Source: JBBQNR01 sp963774075
Lineage (GTDB): Bacteria > Actinomycetota > Thermoleophilia > Solirubrobacterales > JBBDJG01
NCBI GenBank assembly: GCA_963774075.1
Contig: CAVZDP010000003.1
Coordinates: 806,001 to 870,000 of the forward strand
Length of the DNA: 64,000 nucleotides
Reading direction: 5' to 3'
The notes beneath the pieces are model-generated. The model saw only the letters and a list, made by a program, of their open reading frames with translations, searched no databases and was not told the origin of the DNA. Positions 8,513 through 15,620 of this stretch are shown piece after piece; position 1 is the stretch's first letter; every line of letters begins with the position of its first letter. The position numbers were made by a program, and so were the translations under genes.

Positions 8513-9571
8513 ATGGCCAGCCGGGCCGACACCGCCGAAGTGCGGCTCACGACGCTCTCGCACGGCTCCGGCTGCGCGTGCAAGATCGGTCCAGCCGAGC
8601 TCGAGGAGGTCGTGGCCGGCCTCCCGCGGTCCGCCGACCCGGATCTCCTGGTCGGATCGGAGACCGCCGACGACGCGGGGGTGTATCGCATCAGCGACGA
8701 GCTGGCCCTCGTGCAGTCGGTCGACTTCTTCACGCCGATCGTGGACGACCCGTTCGACTTCGGGCGCATCGCCGCGACGAATGCGCTCTCCGACATCTAC
8801 GCGATGGGCGGCCGACCGTTGACCGCGCTCAACCTGGTCGCGTTCCCGCTGGAGCGCCTGGGCGGCGACGTGCTGCGAGAGGTGCTGCGCGGAGGCGCCG
8901 ATGTGGCTGAGCGAGCCGCGGTCGCAGTCGTCGGCGGCCACTCGATCGACGACCCGGAGCCCAAGTACGGGATGGCTGTCACCGGGGTCGCGCATCCGGA
9001 GCAGGTCGTGCGCAACTCGACCGCGCGGCCGGGCGACGTTCTCTTTCTGACCAAGCCCGTTGGAGGTGGCGCCATCACGACCGCCGCCAAGCGTGGGCTC
9101 GCCGGCGCTCACGCGGTCGACCGCTGCACGGAGGTGATGACGACCCTGAACGAGAGCGCGGCACGGGCGGCTGTCGCCGTCGGCCCGAGCGCCATGACAG
9201 ACGTCACCGGCTTCGGGCTGCTGGGCCACCTGAGAGAGCTCGTCGCGGCCTCGGGGGTTGAGGCGGTCGTGGAATCAGCCGCCGTGCCGGCGATCGGCGG
9301 AGCGCTCGAGTTGCTCGCGGAGGGAAAGGCGCTGTCCGGCGGCAGCGAGCGAAACCGCGACTACGTCGAGCGCTTCGCGACCTTCGCCGAAGGCGTGGCG
9401 GAGGAGCGCCGCGCGCTCCTTTGCGACGCGATGACCTCGGGGGGTCTGCTCGTCGCGGTCGAAGCCGGCCGCGCGGACGAGATGCAGGAAGCGCTCCTGG
9501 AGGCAGCGCCCGCCAGCCGCCGTATCGGCGAGCTTCGCGCCGGAGAGCCCGGCGCGATCGCCGTCACATAG
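8513..9571 (+). CDS. selD: selenide, water dikinase (SelD)
   Basis: 352 residues from ATG 8513. It makes selenophosphate from selenide and ATP, the selenium donor for selenocysteine or selenouridine. The active-site loop SHGSGCACK puts C21 and K24 at the positions of E. coli Cys17 and Lys20; the codon is TGC, so this is the cysteine form rather than a selenoprotein. The ATP-binding AIRS/PurM-like halves are visible (DDAGVYR, SDIYAMGG, VVGGHSIDDPEPKYG, TDVTGFGLLGHL), and the length is normal. No selA, selB, selC or mnmH is in the window, so the downstream use of selenium is not shown here. Confidence 0.95.
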   Translation: MASRADTAEVRLTTLSHGSGCACKIGPAELEEVVAGLPRSADPDLLVGSETADDAGVYRISDELALVQSVDFFTPIVDDPFDFGRIAATNALSDIYAMGGRPLTALNLVAFPLERLGGDVLREVLRGGADVAERAAVAVVGGHSIDDPEPKYGMAVTGVAHPEQVVRNSTARPGDVLFLTKPVGGGAITTAAKRGLAGAHAVDRCTEVMTTLNESAARAAVAVGPSAMTDVTGFGLLGHLRELVAASGVEAVVESAAVPAIGGALELLAEGKALSGGSERNRDYVERFATFAEGVAEERRALLCDAMTSGGLLVAVEAGRADEMQEALLEAAPASRRIGELRAGEPGAIAVT

Positions 9572-9580
9572 TGGAGGCGC

Positions 9581-10342
9581 TCAGCGGCGAGGCAGCACGG
9601 CGCCGATGAGCGCGCCGGCCAGGGCGCCGCCGAAGCCGGCCCACCAGCTGGCGGTTGGCTCGAGCAGCGGCATCGCCGCAAGCACGACCGCTATCGCCGC
9701 CACGCCCAAGAGGTCGCTCTCCGTGTCGTCGCCGCTTCGGCGGTCGCGTACGTCGCGCACGAGCCACGCGCACAGGAGCCCGAGCGCCGCTCCGTTGCCG
9801 CCGAACGCAAGCGGCAGGTTCTCGATGACCGTTTCGAGGTACATGCCCGCGGCGCCGCTCGCGACGAAGGCGAGCACGACGGGAACCATTCCGTAACGGC
9901 GCTCCAGGCTGGAGCCGAAGATGGCTACCGAGACGCCGACCGCGAGCAGATAGCCGACGTTCTCGTGAACGAACGGGGCCGCGGCCAGCCGCCACCAGTC
10001 GCCGTCGAGCGGGCCGATGATTGCGCCGAGGTCCAGGAAGTCGAGCGACGTCGCCACCTCGAGCAGGTACACGACGGCCACCGCCAGCACCAGGGCGAGG
10101 GTCCCGTAGGGCCGGTCGGCCGCCATCCAGGCCAGAGGCTTCTCCCGCTCGCGCTCGCGGCGCCTCTTCGGGCGGCGCAGACGCCGCCTGCGCGGCTCGG
10201 CAGCCACGACCTCCTCGCCCTCCTGGCGCAGCTTGGGAGCGCGCTTGCGCAGGCGCTGCCCGCAGTACGGGCACTCGGTGATGTACGGGCTCACCTCGGC
10301 GCCGCAGTGCTTGCAGATGACGTTGAGGTCTACTTCGGTCAC
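9581..10342 (-). CDS. rhomboid-fold membrane protein, probably catalytically inactive
   Basis: 253 residues from a GTG start. An N-terminal zinc ribbon (C10-x2-C13...C24-x2-C27) and a very basic linker (50-70) precede about six membrane helices (~78-250). The rhomboid pattern is recognisable: WWRLAAAPFVHENVGYLL for the L1/TM2 region, then GGNGAALG where active rhomboids have GxSGxxxG, and AGFGGALAG where they have AHxGGxxxG. The catalytic serine position is therefore N183 and the histidine position G236 (or F237). It resembles a rhomboid pseudoprotease and may bind membrane proteins without cutting them; that role is inference. It converges on selD with a 9-base gap. Confidence 0.78.
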   Translation of the reverse strand: MTEVDLNVICKHCGAEVSPYITECPYCGQRLRKRAPKLRQEGEEVVAAEPRRRRLRRPKRRREREREKPLAWMAADRPYGTLALVLAVAVVYLLEVATSLDFLDLGAIIGPLDGDWWRLAAAPFVHENVGYLLAVGVSVAIFGSSLERRYGMVPVVLAFVASGAAGMYLETVIENLPLAFGGNGAALGLLCAWLVRDVRDRRSGDDTESDLLGVAAIAVVLAAMPLLEPTASWWAGFGGALAGALIGAVLPRR

Positions 10343-10367
10343 GGCTCACCCAAAAAATAGATGACAG

Positions 10368-10427
10368 GAGGCGAGCGTAGCGAGCCTCACTGGACTTTAG
10401 GTGTCCGCCGAAGGCGGCCAGAAATGA
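10368..10427 (-). repeat. dispersed copy of the three-hairpin intergenic repeat
   Basis: Read on the minus strand, this stretch matches the tandem repeat at 29301-29529 through CTGGCCGCCTTCG, CGGAC and CCTAAAGTCCAG. It keeps the CCGCC-ttc-GGCGG hairpin and the GGAC...GTCC hairpin. The third, variable hairpin is a different sequence with a GAGGC/GCCTC base. It lies between two genes of the same strand, downstream of the cupredoxin gene. Confidence 0.6.
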
Positions 10428-10470
10428 TTTGGAGGAAGAAGAGGGCGAGATATCTCGTGAATTTTGGGGG

Positions 10471-10989
10471 CTAGTAGCCGCCGCCGCCGGATCCCGAGCC
10501 GCTGTCGTCGCTCTGGTCCTCGCCCGTCGTGTTCTCGCCCGTCGTGTTCTCGCCCGTCGTGTTCTCGCCCGTCGTGTTCGAGCCGCCGGAGCCGACCCTT
10601 ATCTCGCCCTCCATGCCGAGGTCGCGGTGGTTGCCGATCGGGCAGTACCACTCGTACCTGCCCGGCTCGTCGAGGGCGACGCGCACCGCTCCGGACTCCC
10701 CTGGGCCGAGCGTCGGCTTCAGCACCTGCTCGCCCTTTGGCCCTTCGACCTCGAGGGTGTGGTCGGCCTCGCCCCTGTTCGTGGCGCGTATCTCGACCGC
10801 GCCAGGCTTGGGCACCCGCGGATTCGCCGGGTCGATGGCGAAGTCGGTCAGGGTCACGTCGAGGGTCTCGGTGAGGGCTCCGCTGGGAGTGGTGGTTTGC
10901 GCACCTGTGTCCTTCTCGTCGTCTCCCCCGCAGGCGGCCGGGACGGCGAGCAGGAGCGCGCTCGCGAACAGGATCGGCAGTCTCTTCAC
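10471..10989 (-). CDS. cupredoxin-domain lipoprotein
   Basis: 172 residues. The signal peptide ends in lipobox VPAAC, making C20 the likely lipidated residue, so the protein should sit on the outer face of the membrane. Residues ~44-133 form a cupredoxin beta-sandwich with a complete type-1 copper ligand set: H77, C116, H121 and M126 (C-x4-H-x4-M). The C-terminus is a tail of four NTTGE repeats, an acidic stretch and a Gly-rich end, probably a flexible linker. Likely role: small extracytoplasmic copper protein in electron transfer or copper handling. No partner oxidase is nearby. Confidence 0.82.
   Translation of the reverse strand: MKRLPILFASALLLAVPAACGGDDEKDTGAQTTTPSGALTETLDVTLTDFAIDPANPRVPKPGAVEIRATNRGEADHTLEVEGPKGEQVLKPTLGPGESGAVRVALDEPGRYEWYCPIGNHRDLGMEGEIRVGSGGSNTTGENTTGENTTGENTTGEDQSDDSGSGSGGGGY
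10519..10578. repeat. 15-bp tandem repeat, four copies, inside the cupredoxin gene
   Basis: Four identical in-frame units of ctcgcccgtcgtgtt encode the NTTGE repeats of the lipoprotein tail. Identity at the nucleotide level suggests slippage-type expansion, so copy number may vary between strains. Confidence 0.85.
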
Positions 10990-11061
10990 GTCAACACCTT
11001 CCTCGGCGTGGGGTCAGCTCGCTCGATTGGATACCCCGCCTCCGACTTTCATCGCCCTATT

Positions 11062-12216
11062 TCATGTCCCCGGGCTCGACTGGCTGCCGGCGACCCCGCC
11101 CGTGACGCCGAGCGCCGTCGCTTCGACGAGCTTGCGGACCAGAGAGCGCAGATCCCTGTCCGCGCGCCAGACCGCGAGTTGGCGCTCCGCCCCGGTTCCG
11201 TTTGCCACCAGGTCCTCGATGCCCTCCAGCTCTCGCGTGCTGCCCAGATCCTCGGCGTGCTCGCGCAGCCGATCGAGCAGCCGCCGCGCGAGCTCGCTCG
11301 CGCGCACGCGCTCGTTGTGGGGAAGGTCCACCAGCTCGGCCTCGAGCCCGTAGCGGGCGGCGAGCCACTTGTTCTCCTCGAGCATCTCGCGCGGATACAG
11401 GCTGAGCTCGAAGCCCGCCTCGTAGTGCTCGACGAGCTCCTTGCACATCGCCTGCACGAGCGCGGCGATGCCGACGGTGTGCACGAGCCGCGTCTGCGCG
11501 TCGCACACGCGCACCTCGACCGTGCCGAAGTTGGGGTGCGGCCTCACGTCCCACCAGAAGTAGGTGTAGTCCTCGACCACCCCGGCGTCGACCATCAGCT
11601 GCACCCGCGACTCGAACTCGAACCAGCTCTCGTAGCGCGGCGGAATGCCGACGCGCGGAAACGTCTTGAAGATGGGCGTGCGCGTTGACCTGAGCCCTGT
11701 CGGCACGCCGCGCCAGAACGGCGAGTTCGTGGAGAGCGCCAGCAGCAGCGGCAGGTGCACCCGCAGGCCGTTCGCGACGTGTATCGCCTTCTCGGGGGAG
11801 TCGATGCCGACGTGGACGTGCAGGCCGAACAGCAGCTCCTGCCTGGCGACGAAGCGGAGGGCGTCGACCACCTCCAGGTAGCGCTCGCGCTCGACGATCC
11901 GCTGCTCCTCCCAGCGCGCGAACGGGTGCGTTCCCGCGGATGCGATCGTGAGCCCTTTCGACTCGGCCGTCTCGCGCACGCGGCGCCTGAGGTCCTCGAG
12001 CTGCCCGGCGGCCTCGGCCGCGTTGCGGCAGACGTTCGTCGAGATCTCGAGCACCGACTGCATCAGCTCCGGCTTGACCTGGCCCTGCGTCTCGCTCGGC
12101 ACGGCCTCGATCATCTCCTCGATCGCCGAGACCAGCTCCATCGACTCGGAGTCGATGATCATCAACTCCTCCTCGACGCCGAGGGTGTAGAGAGGTCCGG
12201 TGAAGTTGTGCTTCAT
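11062..12216 (-). CDS. YbdK-family carboxylate-amine ligase (glutamate-cysteine ligase 2-like)
   Basis: 384 residues from ATG 12216. The start TLGVEEELMIID, followed by EISTNVCRN, GTHPFA, GLHVHVGI and FGTVEVRVCDAQT, is characteristic of the GCS2 family (YbdK, weak gamma-glutamylcysteine ligase). These enzymes join a carboxylate to an amine using ATP. In actinobacteria the paralogous EgtA makes gamma-glutamylcysteine for ergothioneine and others act in unrelated pathways, so the substrate here is open. It diverges from the aldolase gene across a 166-base intergenic region. Confidence 0.87.
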   Translation of the reverse strand: MKHNFTGPLYTLGVEEELMIIDSESMELVSAIEEMIEAVPSETQGQVKPELMQSVLEISTNVCRNAAEAAGQLEDLRRRVRETAESKGLTIASAGTHPFARWEEQRIVERERYLEVVDALRFVARQELLFGLHVHVGIDSPEKAIHVANGLRVHLPLLLALSTNSPFWRGVPTGLRSTRTPIFKTFPRVGIPPRYESWFEFESRVQLMVDAGVVEDYTYFWWDVRPHPNFGTVEVRVCDAQTRLVHTVGIAALVQAMCKELVEHYEAGFELSLYPREMLEENKWLAARYGLEAELVDLPHNERVRASELARRLLDRLREHAEDLGSTRELEGIEDLVANGTGAERQLAVWRADRDLRSLVRKLVEATALGVTGGVAGSQSSPGT

Positions 12217-12311
12217 GGGCGCCCGTGGCGTCCGGGTGCAGCGCCATCGCGTGCGGCCGGCGGCCTCGTCGGGGCACTATAGCCACCGGAATCGCCGCGG
12301 ATTCCCGGTCC

Positions 12312-12341
12312 TTCTGGCGCCCGCCGGGCGGCGCCTATACT
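12312..12341 (+). promoter_or_regulatory. possible promoter of the aldolase gene
   Basis: A TATACT hexamer (12336-12341) lies 18 bases after TTCTGG (12312-12317) and 41 bases before the aldolase ATG. The -10 is good and the -35 is weak. An AGGAAG ribosome-binding site follows near 12372. Confidence 0.4.
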
Positions 12342-12382
12342 GGCCCCGGAACGGGCAAGCCACCAGCCAACAGGAAGGACCG

Positions 12383-13318
12383 ATGGCAGTCAGCGTTGGA
12401 AAGATCGAGCTCAGCAGCGAATCGCAGTCACTCCTCGCCACTCTCTCGCCTGGGAAGCGCGCGCGGTTGCGCAGGCTCCTGTACGACTACGGGCCCGGCG
12501 AGGGCACGATGGTGCTGCTGCCGATCGACCAGGGCATCGAGCACGGGCCGCGCGACTTCTTTCCGAACCCCGCCTCGAAGGACCCCGAGTACCAATTCAG
12601 GCTCGCGGCGGAGGCCGGCTACTCGGCGATCGCCTGCGGCTACGGACTGGCGACCAAGTACTTCCCCTCCTACGCCGGCCAGGTGCCCCTGATCCTGAAG
12701 CTGAACTCGAAGACCGACATCCCCCCGGCCGACGAGGCCTTCTCTCCCTGTTATGCATCCGTCGAGGACGCCGTCCGCATCGGTGCCGACGCGGTCGGCT
12801 ACACGCTCTACGTGGGCTCGCCCAAGCAGGAGGAGGACTTCATCCAGGTCGGCAAGGTGCGCGCGGCGTGCGACCGTTACGGCATGCCGCTCGTGATCTG
12901 GGCCTACCCGCGCGGCCGCTACATCGAGGAGAAGGGCGGGCGCGACTCGTTCTTCGCGATCGACTATGCCGCGAGGGTCGCGATGGAGATGGGCGCGGAC
13001 GTGGTGAAGCTCAACATGCCCAAGCTCAACCCCGAGAAGGACAAGAACGCCCCCGCCCCCTACGACGAGCTTCAGGTCTCCCAGGAGGAGGCCATCCGCC
13101 AGTGCGTGCAGTCCGCGGGCAAGGCGCTCGTCGTGCTGTCCGGGGGATCGAAGGTCGACGACGAGAAGCTGCTCGGTCAGACGCGCATGATCATGGAGGC
13201 CGGCGGCTCCGGCGTGATCTTCGGGCGCAACGTCTGGCAGCGCGACTGGAACGCTGCGCTGGGGATCATCGATCAGATCAAGGAGACGCTCCTCAAGTCG
13301 CGCACGCGGATTCCGTAG
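12383..13318 (+). CDS. fba: class I fructose-bisphosphate aldolase, archaeal/DhnA type
   Basis: 311 residues from ATG 12383, chosen for the AGGAAGG site upstream and for full-length agreement with the family. It cleaves fructose-1,6-bisphosphate to DHAP and glyceraldehyde-3-phosphate in glycolysis and runs in reverse in gluconeogenesis. The Schiff-base lysine is probably K209 in ADVVKLNMPK. LPIDQGIEHGP, LKLNSKTD, VLSGGSK (phosphate loop) and GRNVWQR support the DhnA/FbaB family, which is unrelated in sequence to classical class I and metal-dependent class II aldolases. A perfect 21-bp duplication spans its stop codon. Confidence 0.93.
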   Translation: MAVSVGKIELSSESQSLLATLSPGKRARLRRLLYDYGPGEGTMVLLPIDQGIEHGPRDFFPNPASKDPEYQFRLAAEAGYSAIACGYGLATKYFPSYAGQVPLILKLNSKTDIPPADEAFSPCYASVEDAVRIGADAVGYTLYVGSPKQEEDFIQVGKVRAACDRYGMPLVIWAYPRGRYIEEKGGRDSFFAIDYAARVAMEMGADVVKLNMPKLNPEKDKNAPAPYDELQVSQEEAIRQCVQSAGKALVVLSGGSKVDDEKLLGQTRMIMEAGGSGVIFGRNVWQRDWNAALGIIDQIKETLLKSRTRIP

Positions 13319-13341
13319 GCGCGCACGCGGATTCCGTAGGC
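13300..13341. repeat. perfect 21-bp tandem duplication over the aldolase stop codon
   Basis: Two identical 21-base units (gcgcacgcggattccgtagg followed by c) occupy 13300-13320 and 13321-13341. The first encodes the last residues RTRIP and the TAG stop; the second lies just outside the gene. Because the first unit already contains the stop, the protein is not altered. Confidence 0.9.
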
Positions 13342-13385
13342 ACAGCCGCGGCGATCCGTACGCACCGCCGCCTACCATCCGGGCC

Positions 13386-14141
13386 GTGTCAGCCGGAGTT
13401 TCGCCCCCCAGGGCGCAGGGCCGAGACAGCGACGCGCCATCCGCGGTGCTCGCCCTGGCGTCCGCGCTCGTTCTCGGCCTCGTGCTGGCGCTGGTGCCGG
13501 CGACCCTGCACGCTCTTCGCGGCGAGACGGCGGGCGCCTCGCCGCCGGCTCCACAGCCCGTACCCGTCGCAGTCGCGGCGCCCGACGAGCCGGCCGACTC
13601 TGCGGCGATATCGTGGCGACGATCCCGTTCGGTGGGGCTGCCGAACGCCGGCAGGCTAGAGCGCGGAGTTCAGCTCCCGAGCGCGGGCACGCACTTCTTC
13701 GCCTGGGACGCGATCCTCGAGCGGTCGCCGAACCGGGGTTGGCGGCGCTGGGGGAGCGACGTGCTCGTGCGCAAGCTGCTCCAGGTCCTCGCGGAGTACG
13801 GGGTGGCCCACCCCGGAGCCGCCCGCGTGGCGATAGGCGACCTGAGCCGGCCCAACGGCGGGGAGTTCGGTTCGCGCTTTGGAGGACTCGGCCACGCCTC
13901 CCATCAGAACGGCCTCGACGTCGACGTCTACTACCCGAGGGTGGATGGGCTCGAGTTGGGACCGTCCTCGGTGCGGCAGATCGACCGCCCGCTCTCTCGG
14001 GACCTGGTGCGTCGCTTCGTGCGCGCGGGCGCGAAGTACGTCTTCGTCGGCCCCCGCACGCGCCTCCGCGGTCCGCGGCGCGTGGTGCAGCCGCTCGTCC
14101 ACCACGACGACCACATGCACGTACGGATCCGGCCGCGTTAG
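13386..14141 (+). CDS. MepA-like murein endopeptidase (peptidase M74 family)
   Basis: 251 residues from a GTG start. One membrane segment (~19-45) followed by a Pro/Ala-rich spacer anchors an extracytoplasmic domain. Metal ligands typical of M74/LAS peptidases are present: H173-x6-D180 in HQNGLDVDVYYPR and the H243-M-H245 pair in DDHMHVRI; GVQLPSAG and SRPNGGEF also fit MepA. Known MepA enzymes cut D-Ala-meso-DAP cross-links in peptidoglycan and are insensitive to penicillin. Likely role: cell-wall remodelling. The gene stands alone between the aldolase and the convergent glutaredoxin. Confidence 0.85.
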   Translation: MSAGVSPPRAQGRDSDAPSAVLALASALVLGLVLALVPATLHALRGETAGASPPAPQPVPVAVAAPDEPADSAAISWRRSRSVGLPNAGRLERGVQLPSAGTHFFAWDAILERSPNRGWRRWGSDVLVRKLLQVLAEYGVAHPGAARVAIGDLSRPNGGEFGSRFGGLGHASHQNGLDVDVYYPRVDGLELGPSSVRQIDRPLSRDLVRRFVRAGAKYVFVGPRTRLRGPRRVVQPLVHHDDHMHVRIRPR

Positions 14142-14193
14142 GGCCGTCCAGGCCGCGCTAGGCGGCTCGGGTCGCGGCGTTACGGAGTTTGCT

Positions 14194-14577
14194 CTAGGGC
14201 TCGAGCTGAATCGGCGCGGGCTGCTGCGGCCCGGGCTCGGGCGAGCTGACGCCCGCGGGCTGCGCCACGCCGAGCTTGGCCGCGAGCTCGCCGGACTCGA
14301 ACATCTCGGTCACGATGTCGCAGCCGCCGACGAGCTCGCCTCCGACGAACAGCTGCGGGATGGTCGGCCAGTTGGACACGGCCGACAGCTCCTCGCGGAT
14401 GCGCGGGTCGGGCAGGATGTCGAGCGCCGCGTAGTCGACCCCGAGAGCGTTCAGCATCGAGGCCACGCGAGCGGAGAAGCCGCACCGCGGCTCGTCGGGC
14501 GTGCCCTTCATGAAAAGCAGCAACTCCTCCTCGGCGATCGCCTTCTGGATGAAGTCTTTGATCTCTTCGTTCGTCAT
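14194..14577 (-). CDS. monothiol glutaredoxin (Grx4/GrxD type)
   Basis: 127 residues from the ATG that overlaps the BolA stop (ATGA). It carries the monothiol CGFS active site (32-35), the K24 of FMKGTP, and the WPTIPQLFVGGELVGGCDI glutathione-binding region. A Pro/Gln-rich tail of ~22 residues follows. This type binds a 2Fe-2S cluster with glutathione and works in iron-sulfur cluster trafficking rather than disulfide reduction. The upstream, overlapping bolA gene encodes its usual partner. Confidence 0.93.
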   Translation of the reverse strand: MTNEEIKDFIQKAIAEEELLLFMKGTPDEPRCGFSARVASMLNALGVDYAALDILPDPRIREELSAVSNWPTIPQLFVGGELVGGCDIVTEMFESGELAAKLGVAQPAGVSSPEPGPQQPAPIQLEP

Positions 14578-14816
14578 CGACCGTCCTCGTTCGGGGTCGC
14601 CGTTTTCAGGGAAAGCGCGTGTATCGGCCCGCCGATGTCGGCACCGAACACCTCGTAGACCATCCGGTGCTGCTCGAGCCGCGACTTGCCCGCGAAGCCG
14701 GCGTAGACGATCTCCGCGCGCAGGTGGTCGCCGCCACCTGTGAGATCCGTGACGGCGGCATCTGCGCCCGGAAGCGCGCTCTCGATGCGGGTCTTGATCT
14801 CGGCGGCGGTGGGCAT
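14574..14816 (-). CDS. BolA-family protein
   Basis: 80 residues from ATG 14816 (MPTAAEIKTRIES). The BolA fold is recognisable from DHLRAEIVYAGFAGKSRLEQHRMVYEVF and the final GGPIHALSLKT, including the conserved histidines H-x-M region and the late IHAL. BolA proteins pair with monothiol glutaredoxins to bind or sense 2Fe-2S clusters and influence iron homeostasis. Here the glutaredoxin follows with a 4-base overlap, which makes the functional pairing nearly certain. Confidence 0.9.
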   Translation of the reverse strand: MPTAAEIKTRIESALPGADAAVTDLTGGGDHLRAEIVYAGFAGKSRLEQHRMVYEVFGADIGGPIHALSLKTATPNEDGR

Positions 14817-14917
14817 GGCTCTGGCGCCGAGAATAGCAGCGCGATTTCGCACTTCCGCTTCGCTGCCGCCGAGCCCGGAGCGGCGGTGACGCATCTTGCG
14901 CCCATAGCCTTTGGGGG

Positions 14918-15439
14918 GTGTCATCGAGGCGCGCGGCAATTTGGATACTCGGCTTCGCCGCTCTCGCGCTGGCCGGCGCGATCGTCGACCTGCCCGGCGA
15001 CGACGACGCCGGCTCGCCGGCGGGGCTGTCGAGCGCCGGCCGGGTGGTCGGCGTTGTCGACGGCGACACGGTCAAGATCCGCCTCCGTCGCTCCACGGAG
15101 ACCGTTCGCTACATCGGCATCGACACCCCGGAGACGGTCAAGCCCGGAGCGCCGGTCGAGTGCTTCGGCAAGCGGGCGAGCGAGCTGAACCGCCGCCTCG
15201 TTGCCGGCCGGCGCGTGCGGCTGCGGTTCGGTCCCGAGCGTCGTGACCGCTACGGGCGGCTGCTCGCCTACGTCTACGTGCCAGGCAGCGGGCGGTCAGT
15301 GAGCGCGCAGCTCATTGCGCGCGGCGCCGGGCGCGAGCTGACCATTCCGCCCAACGCCGCACACGAGGGCCCTTTCAAGCGACTGGAGCGCCAGGCCAGG
15401 CTGCGAGGGGCCGGCCTCTGGGGCTCCTGTCTCCCGTAG
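14918..15439 (+). CDS. secreted or membrane-anchored thermonuclease (SNase-like)
   Basis: 173 residues from a GTG start. Residues ~5-25 are a hydrophobic signal or anchor. The SNase OB-fold (42-173) has VVDGDTVKI (47-54), RYIGIDTPE (64-72) and DRYGRLLAYVYV (110-121), containing the catalytic Arg and calcium-binding Asp residues of staphylococcal nuclease. It should hydrolyse DNA and RNA outside the cytoplasm. Its TAG stop is the first three bases of the palindromic element that follows. It is divergent from bolA/grx with a 101-base gap. Confidence 0.9.
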   Translation: MSSRRAAIWILGFAALALAGAIVDLPGDDDAGSPAGLSSAGRVVGVVDGDTVKIRLRRSTETVRYIGIDTPETVKPGAPVECFGKRASELNRRLVAGRRVRLRFGPERRDRYGRLLAYVYVPGSGRSVSAQLIARGAGRELTIPPNAAHEGPFKRLERQARLRGAGLWGSCLP

Positions 15440-15603
15440 ACGATTGATTCCAAACCCCCGCACCCCTGGCTGACGCTGCAAACCTTCGCTGGATCGTCGT
15501 CCTCGGGCTCACCCATGCAGACCAGCATGGGTTTCGCCCTGCGTCCTCGCCCAGCTCGGTTTTCGCGCCCCCAGGGGCACGCGGATTCGGAATCAACCGT
15601 CTA
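15437..15603. repeat. 167-bp palindromic intergenic element (copy 1)
   Basis: Near-perfect terminal inverted repeats (tagacgattgattcc at 15437-15451; ggaatcaaccgtcta at 15589-15603, 14 of 15 complementary) enclose an imperfect long hairpin whose apex is perfect: CCCATGC, loop agacca, GCATGGG (15512-15531). Boxes GTCCTCGG before and CCTGCGTCCT after the apex recur in the copy at 23862-24029. It contains no gene. It could be a transcribed structured RNA, a bidirectional terminator or a MITE-like element. Confidence 0.75.
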
Positions 15604-15620
15604 GTGCAGGAAGGCCAGCC

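Noticed and set aside
8573..8587. SelD as a selenoprotein (Sec in the active site)
   Set aside because: The active-site codons in GSGCACK are TGC and TGC; no in-frame TGA is present.
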